Assembly (NCBI GenBank): GCA_000320605.2
Contig: KB445791.1
Location: 514,272-578,271, forward strand
Source: Gelatoporia subvermispora B
Taxonomy: Eukaryota > Basidiomycota > Agaricomycetes > Polyporales > Gelatoporiaceae
DNA: 64,000 nt
Direction of reading: 5' to 3'
Positions 59,078-64,000 of this stretch are shown here, one piece after another; positions within the stretch are counted from its first letter, which is position 1, and each line of letters starts with the position of its first letter. The translations under genes and the position numbers were made by a program. The notes beneath the pieces are model-generated. The model worked only from the letters and a program-made list of their open reading frames with translations, had not been told where the DNA came from and did no database searches.

Positions 59078-59399
59078 TTATTTGGTTGGTCTGTGCTGTC
59101 GAGTCTGGCTTTTATGATGGTGTACTCTTATTGTTCTGTATCTCGTATACTGTAATGCATATCGGACTGTTCGTTGTAATCCGACAAACTCAACTTGGCG
59201 CACGAATGCTGCGAAGATACTGAGACGTCCTGACTCTTCGTCGGGTGCAGCGTTCGATTGAGTGCTCCTCCAATTCCTCTCTCTGGCTCTTGTTAATCGT
59301 ATGCAAATTCCCTATTCCTCAAGTCCACTTCTCTCGGCGCCAATATTACTACAAATGCTTCGCGCTTGCCCTCATTTCTGTGTGAATGCGGCCGCCCTA
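59078..59399. other. 3' flank of the SNF2 gene
   Basis: About 320 bp up to the MITE. Nothing recognisable besides the expected 3' UTR. Confidence 0.5.
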
Positions 59400-59710
59400 C
59401 AGTGCTTTGCATATGAGATTGTACTTGCGTCGCGCGAGCGCGTGTTTGGTCCGACCAAATAGATGCCTTATTATACAGGGAAGAAGGCGCATGGTCACCC
59501 TGTTGCAAGGCTTCTATCGTCATCTGAACTTTGAAGCAGGGATGCATAATATACAATTAAACAAAGCATTATGTTTCGTATTCGTATACATAAGAACTTC
59601 CAGGTTTTTTTGCGCCAGACAAACCATTCCGTGTTTTGGCTGATTCACGTGCACCAGCGCCCTCAGCGCCATCTTCCCGCGAGCACAATCTCACTGTATG
59701 CAAAGCACTG
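59400..59710. mobile_element. MITE, copy 2 (shorter)
   Basis: 311-bp element related to 21038-21578. The left end starts cagtgctttgcatatgag and continues gattgtacttgcg, tttggtccgaccaaatagat; the right end is the inverse of cagtgctttgcat plus a diverged part. TA flanks at 59398-59399 and 59711-59712. Non-autonomous, with a shorter and different core than copy 1. Confidence 0.75.
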
Positions 59711-60394
59711 TAAATGTGCCATGTTTCACGCACCTTGGATCTCATAGCTCTTTCTCCTGATTGGCTATGCTACGGACTACGGATGGCACGCTGACCGGTG
59801 CCTCGGCTGATTTCGAAATCTTCTTAGACAGCTAAACACGAGGTATTAATGCCGCTGACGGACGGGCTCAAAACGCTGTAGCCTCGTGTCAAGTGCCAAA
59901 TATCAAGGAGCTGTGCATTCACACATACTGTACGTCGCTACCGTCAGTAGACGATCGTGAAGGAGTTGATTTCATGACATACTTCATTTAGAAACAACCA
60001 GTCACAGGCATCATGTCAGAGGCTGGGGCCTTCATTCAGCGTGCATGACGTCTACCTAGCAGCCTAAAAACATGCCGATATTGGATACGTGCCAAAGTGA
60101 CGTATCAGTTCGGCTTTTGCCCTAATACGACCGAGAGATTCCGGTCCACTAGAGACGAATGCACTGACGAGAACGTTCGACATCAAGGCCGGAGTGTGAT
60201 GCTGCCGAGGTTGAATCTCAGTGATCGTCGCCTTGGCCAGAGTCAGAGTGAGCTCGTACCTTTCTCAAGGTATACCTATGCTGCTGACCGATGGCAGCCT
60301 GATTGCAGTCATCGCTCTTCCTTCGGCTGTCGCCAATCTCAACATGAAGCGGAATATCACTTATGATACTGTGGTTGGTCAGTGAACGTCCACG
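59711..60394. other. Intergenic stretch
   Basis: Promoter side of the next GTPase gene. No gene supported. Confidence 0.5.
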
Positions 60395-62053
60395 ATGAAA
60401 GACACCACTGTACTGAAATCATCGCCATCGATCATAGACAAGGGAGGTATGCAGGAAGAGCTACGTGTCGCGTGGGTAGTTCCTCTCATTCGAATCAATT
60501 TGAGAATTAACGTCAAACGATTCAGCGTCATGGGAGCTAGTGGGACTGGCAAATCTACCGTAGGCCAGCACTGCGTTATACTTTGAGATGGTCGATCATA
60601 TCAATAACCTCAGTTCATCAACCTGTTGAGCAAATCCAATTTTCGAACCAGTAACGGTCTCGATTCTTGCACCGAATCCATTGAATTATCGGAGCCGTTT
60701 CTTGTCGAAGGTCGCACGGTCAGGCTGATCGACACCCCGGGTTTCGACGACTCAAGCAAAACCGACGTGGACATTCTCGACCTTATAGCCAACTTCCTTG
60801 CATCGCAGTTAGTTGTCTTCCTTCGATTCTTCGCCACACATCTGACCTGAGCAAGATACCGAGATGGTTACCGGCTCAGTGGCGTCATATACATGCAACG
60901 CATCTCCGATCCTCGCGTGGGCGGTCTCGCAAGGCGTAATTTCGTGATGTTCACCAAGCTGTGTGGTCTACAATTCATGAAGAACGTGGTGTTCACGACA
61001 ACGCGATGGAACGAGGTTGAGTCTCCTGTCGCACACGCTCGCGAGGAAGAGCTCAAATCGAGCACAACCTTTCTGAAGCCAGCACTCGAATCAGGTGCTT
61101 GTTATATGCGACACGACAAAGGCATCGATTCCGCCCGCTGCATCGTGCGGCATCTCGTGCAAATGCCAGTCCCTGGGGGGCTTGACATTCAGCTAGAGAT
61201 GGTCGACCAAGGGAAAGATGTCTCGGAGACGACCGCTGGACAAGAACTGAGGAAAGAAGTCGCCGCACAGATGGAGAAGCAGGTTGAGGAAATGCGTGAG
61301 CTCAAGGAGCAGATGAAGCAAGCCTTGGAGGAGCACGACGAGGATGCCGAACAAGACCTACGGGATGAAATCCTTGCACAGCACGCCCTGCTCGATCGTC
61401 TCAAGTCTCAGGTGAAACATCTGTCGATGCGTCGCTCGGCTGGATGGTCCACGGATCCAGATATGGAGACAGGCTTGTTAGGTCGAAACTCGGACGCGCC
61501 CATCGACACACAGCCCGTACATCCTAGCCTCGGGTCGCTATTGAAATCTCCCACCACGACTGCCACATCATCGAAACTCCAATTCTCGGCACACGTTATG
61601 GCACCTCACGACATGGTCCCCAGAGGTGTAGCATCCCTCTCGGCCGACAATAGCCAAGACGGACTAGAAAACCGTTCCTTCGTCACCCATTATGCGACAC
61701 AACGATCCTCTACACCAGGTGCTACTCAGTCTCCGCACCACGGCGGTGACGATAGACATGACATTGCTAAGGTTCCGGGAGGTATCCTATCGTTGGAAAA
61801 TCATCCCAAAACCTCTGCTCCCCAGAACCGATTCGAATTGGCGCAACAGGCGACACATGAGCAACATCATCTGGAGCAATCCGCATCGCCGACGACAAAT
61901 AACTCGCATTCTCCGTCGATCTTTGCCTCCAGCTCGGCAACAAAGTCCTTGCAAGAGGAGATCGACGAGCAGATTCGGCTGCTGAAAATGTTTCAGGAAG
62001 ATTTGGAGCGAGTGCTTCTAGAGATAGAGCGGAGTAATCAGCGAAAGGGATAG
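60395..62053 (+). CDS. AIG1-like GTPase with coiled coil, long type II
   Basis: Exons 60395-60471, 60526-60559, 60614-60807, 60856-62053. The start gives MKDTTVLKSSPSIID and ends the first exon ELRVA; the 34-nt exon encodes VMGASGTGKST. Exon 3: FINLLSKSNFRTSNGLDSCT, RLIDTPGFDDSSKTDVDI. Exon 4: GVIYMQRISDPRVGGLARRN, MFTKLCGLQ, VVFTTTRWNEVE (G4 position), FLKPALESGACYMRHDKGID, a coiled coil (MRELKEQMKQALEEHDED...), about 170 disordered residues rich in Ser/His/Thr, and a terminal coiled coil (LQEEIDEQIRLLKMFQEDLE). Closest in the window to 25185-27587 (shared SDP-R-GG, FRTS/VRTS and DSCTE-IELSEPF). Located 13 kb from its nearest paralog, beyond the housekeeping block. Confidence 0.85.
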
Positions 62054-64000
62054 ACTTCTCTCGTGATAGAAATTCAACGACATTGGCATGTGCACACGTT
62101 ACGACACTCAATTCAGTCGAGATATACTAGAGAATATAGAACATCTGAATGGCGTGGACCAGCATCGTCAAGCATATTGAGGCGAGACGCGAGACTGACG
62201 AGAGCGCGGAAGCCGTGTGTGGTCGAACGCCCCTGATTGTGACTGATTCTTCTCCTAGCTCTCGGTTCGTCTTCTCACCATGCTTGCTCCTGCTTGGTTC
62301 CGGCAAGCTTCTGCCTCTTTGTTAACATGAGGACAATGTCCGTCCCATTTACAGACTGGGTGGTGTCGCTACTTACGATATGCCGACCATCTCCTTCCTG
62401 ATTGCATTGGTATGGGGGACTGGCACAAGAATCGTCACATTATGTCCTAAGCAGATGGTCACCGCGGTCGCGATGGACAAGGTAGACATTTATTCCCCGC
62501 GAGGTTGGAACATGTTGCGTTCACCCGGTATTCCTCCCGCTCTCATGCTTCCGATATCTTGACTGACATGAACCATCGCTGACGTTGTGTGGTCTATCTG
62601 AGCCACACAGCTGATGGAGCATGGCTGTGTTGCATCTGCTAACACTGCCGACGCATAGATCAGCTATTCAGTGTAGGTTGATGGTGTCGTATCAAATCCA
62701 ATCACAGCCAAAGTATTTTGCGTATCTGGACGACGCAGAGAATGCAGGCTTTCGCCAGGATTGTCTATACTCTCGGGTACCGGCAGATACATCCGTGATT
62801 ACTCTGATTGTTTGTATCCGGTATCCGGAAGCCAATTCCTTCAGGTTCCCGAGCAAGAAACGGTGCCGGGTGGATGTATTAGGCTGCGTCTGAGAGAACC
62901 CGCCTCACGCTGATTTGGAGCTCCGAGCAATCTCAGTCATTACACTGTCTCGCGACTTCACTAGTTGGTCAAATGACTGTCCAAACATGAACGGAATATG
63001 AACTATGAATGGAAGCCGAGAATATCAGATACATCCAGGGTCTAGTGCACTCGATAGTCGCGCGAATTTTGAGCATCGATTACTTTTTCTGTCATCACGA
63101 ACATGAGCCTTGCAGGAGGTAACGCGCTGCAGAGCGCTGATTGAAATTGACTCTCGCGGACCCCTTGGCTCAGAGGCAAGTTGCAACAATTCATGAGATA
63201 CGGCCAAATTGAGGTTCAATGCGTGTAGTAATGTCCCCCAAGGCACAGCTGGGTGTAAGTTTTTGCCATCGCAAATCATAGTAACATCAGTGCTGAATAA
63301 CAACGGCCCCGAATCTTACGCATCGTGGCTCCTATACGTACTGGCATGTCTCCAAGTTCTGACTTTTGTCGAGCCCTACTTTAGAGAATAGGCCCATCAT
63401 GAATCACATCGCCCATGGAAACTAGGGGACCTCACAAAGTCCTCGTTGCCGGCTTACCTGACAAGTATGGCGGCATCCATATTCTCTGTCCTACCATGTG
63501 GCTGATCTGCGGCGCACCTGCATCTGATTGGCATCCATCATGTTGTGCTAGGGGCTGCGGATCATGTAGCTGGGAAAGGCAGGGTATCCTTCGCACAGCT
63601 CATTGGCCCAGAAAGCAACTGTCAACTGACATGTAGCCGGGACCTCGTCTCGCTTCTTGCTGCCGTACAGCGATATGATCCTCGCATTGCGGGGAAGCTA
63701 ATTGTTAGGATGACCATCGTATCGCAGAACCCGAATATCCATCCTCGAGCCCTACCGCCTGTAAACTTAGGTGTGACTTGATTTCTCAGATCAGAGGATC
63801 AGGCCGATAGATTCTGGTAAAGCGAAGCTGGTTATATGGTCTATGTCCCAGATCGTGCCAGTGTCACAAAATTGCAAATTCGGAAACATACTTAATTCTC
63901 TCAGTTTGAACGCTCCTCCAACCTGCCTCGACGGTCCCCTGTGCTGTTCGTTTGCCTGATTCAATATACTAATCGGAGTAACAGCATGTCTCCAACGTAT
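62054..64000. other. Gene-poor end of the window
   Basis: About 1.95 kb with no gene I can support. Plus-strand frames at 62380-62560 and 63415-63780 are short, lack domains and do not join into a plausible spliced gene. A gene with most exons beyond the window cannot be excluded. Confidence 0.4.

Noticed and set aside
62380..63781. Several short plus-strand frames at the window end
   Set aside because: They do not join by plausible introns and show no domain; could belong to a gene mostly outside the window but this cannot be supported.

Overview
The window looks like nuclear DNA of a basidiomycete fungus (Agaricomycetes, probably a wood-decay lineage). The basis is the gene style (many GT-AG introns of about 45-70 nt, often several per gene) and the gene families: a FAS1 cell-surface protein, an aryl-alcohol-dehydrogenase-type aldo-keto reductase, a tyrosine-kinase-like kinase, a DUF6533-type membrane protein and a large family of AIG1/GIMAP-like P-loop GTPases. 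No species call is possible from sequence alone.

Layout. 0-10 kb: 3' part of a mitochondrial DEAD-box helicase (MRH4-like), a small C2H2-like zinc-finger gene, an intron-containing tRNA-Thr(AGU), a GPI-anchored two-FAS1 protein and a TKL kinase. 10-28 kb: an accessory region with five AIG1-like genes, an aldo-keto reductase, a serine beta-lactamase-like hydrolase, relics of a block duplication and a MITE. 28-31.7 kb: gene-poor. 31.7-38 kb: a rhodanese-protein tyrosine phosphatase of the Pyp1/Ptp2 class. 38.8-48 kb: three more AIG1-like genes and a multi-pass membrane protein. 48.6-59.1 kb: a housekeeping block with SMN, Ku80 and a SNF2/STH1 chromatin-remodelling ATPase, the last two divergent over 369 bp. 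59-64 kb: a second MITE copy, a ninth AIG1-like gene and a gene-poor end.

The best candidate for an under-described system is the AIG1-like set. Nine genes share one intron architecture in which the Walker A motif always sits on its own 34-nt exon. They fall into four subgroups: two long coiled-coil GTPase types, a short type without coiled coil, and a pair in which the exon layout is intact but the Walker A and G3 residues are gone (predicted pseudo-GTPases). Two of the active-type genes have a tail-to-tail paralogous partner. The family is recurrent in basidiomycete genomes but I know of no defined function; links to immunity or incompatibility are inference by analogy with animal GIMAPs and plant AIG1.

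All gene models were spliced by eye. Internal exons that carry conserved motifs are reliable; first exons and exact starts are less so.
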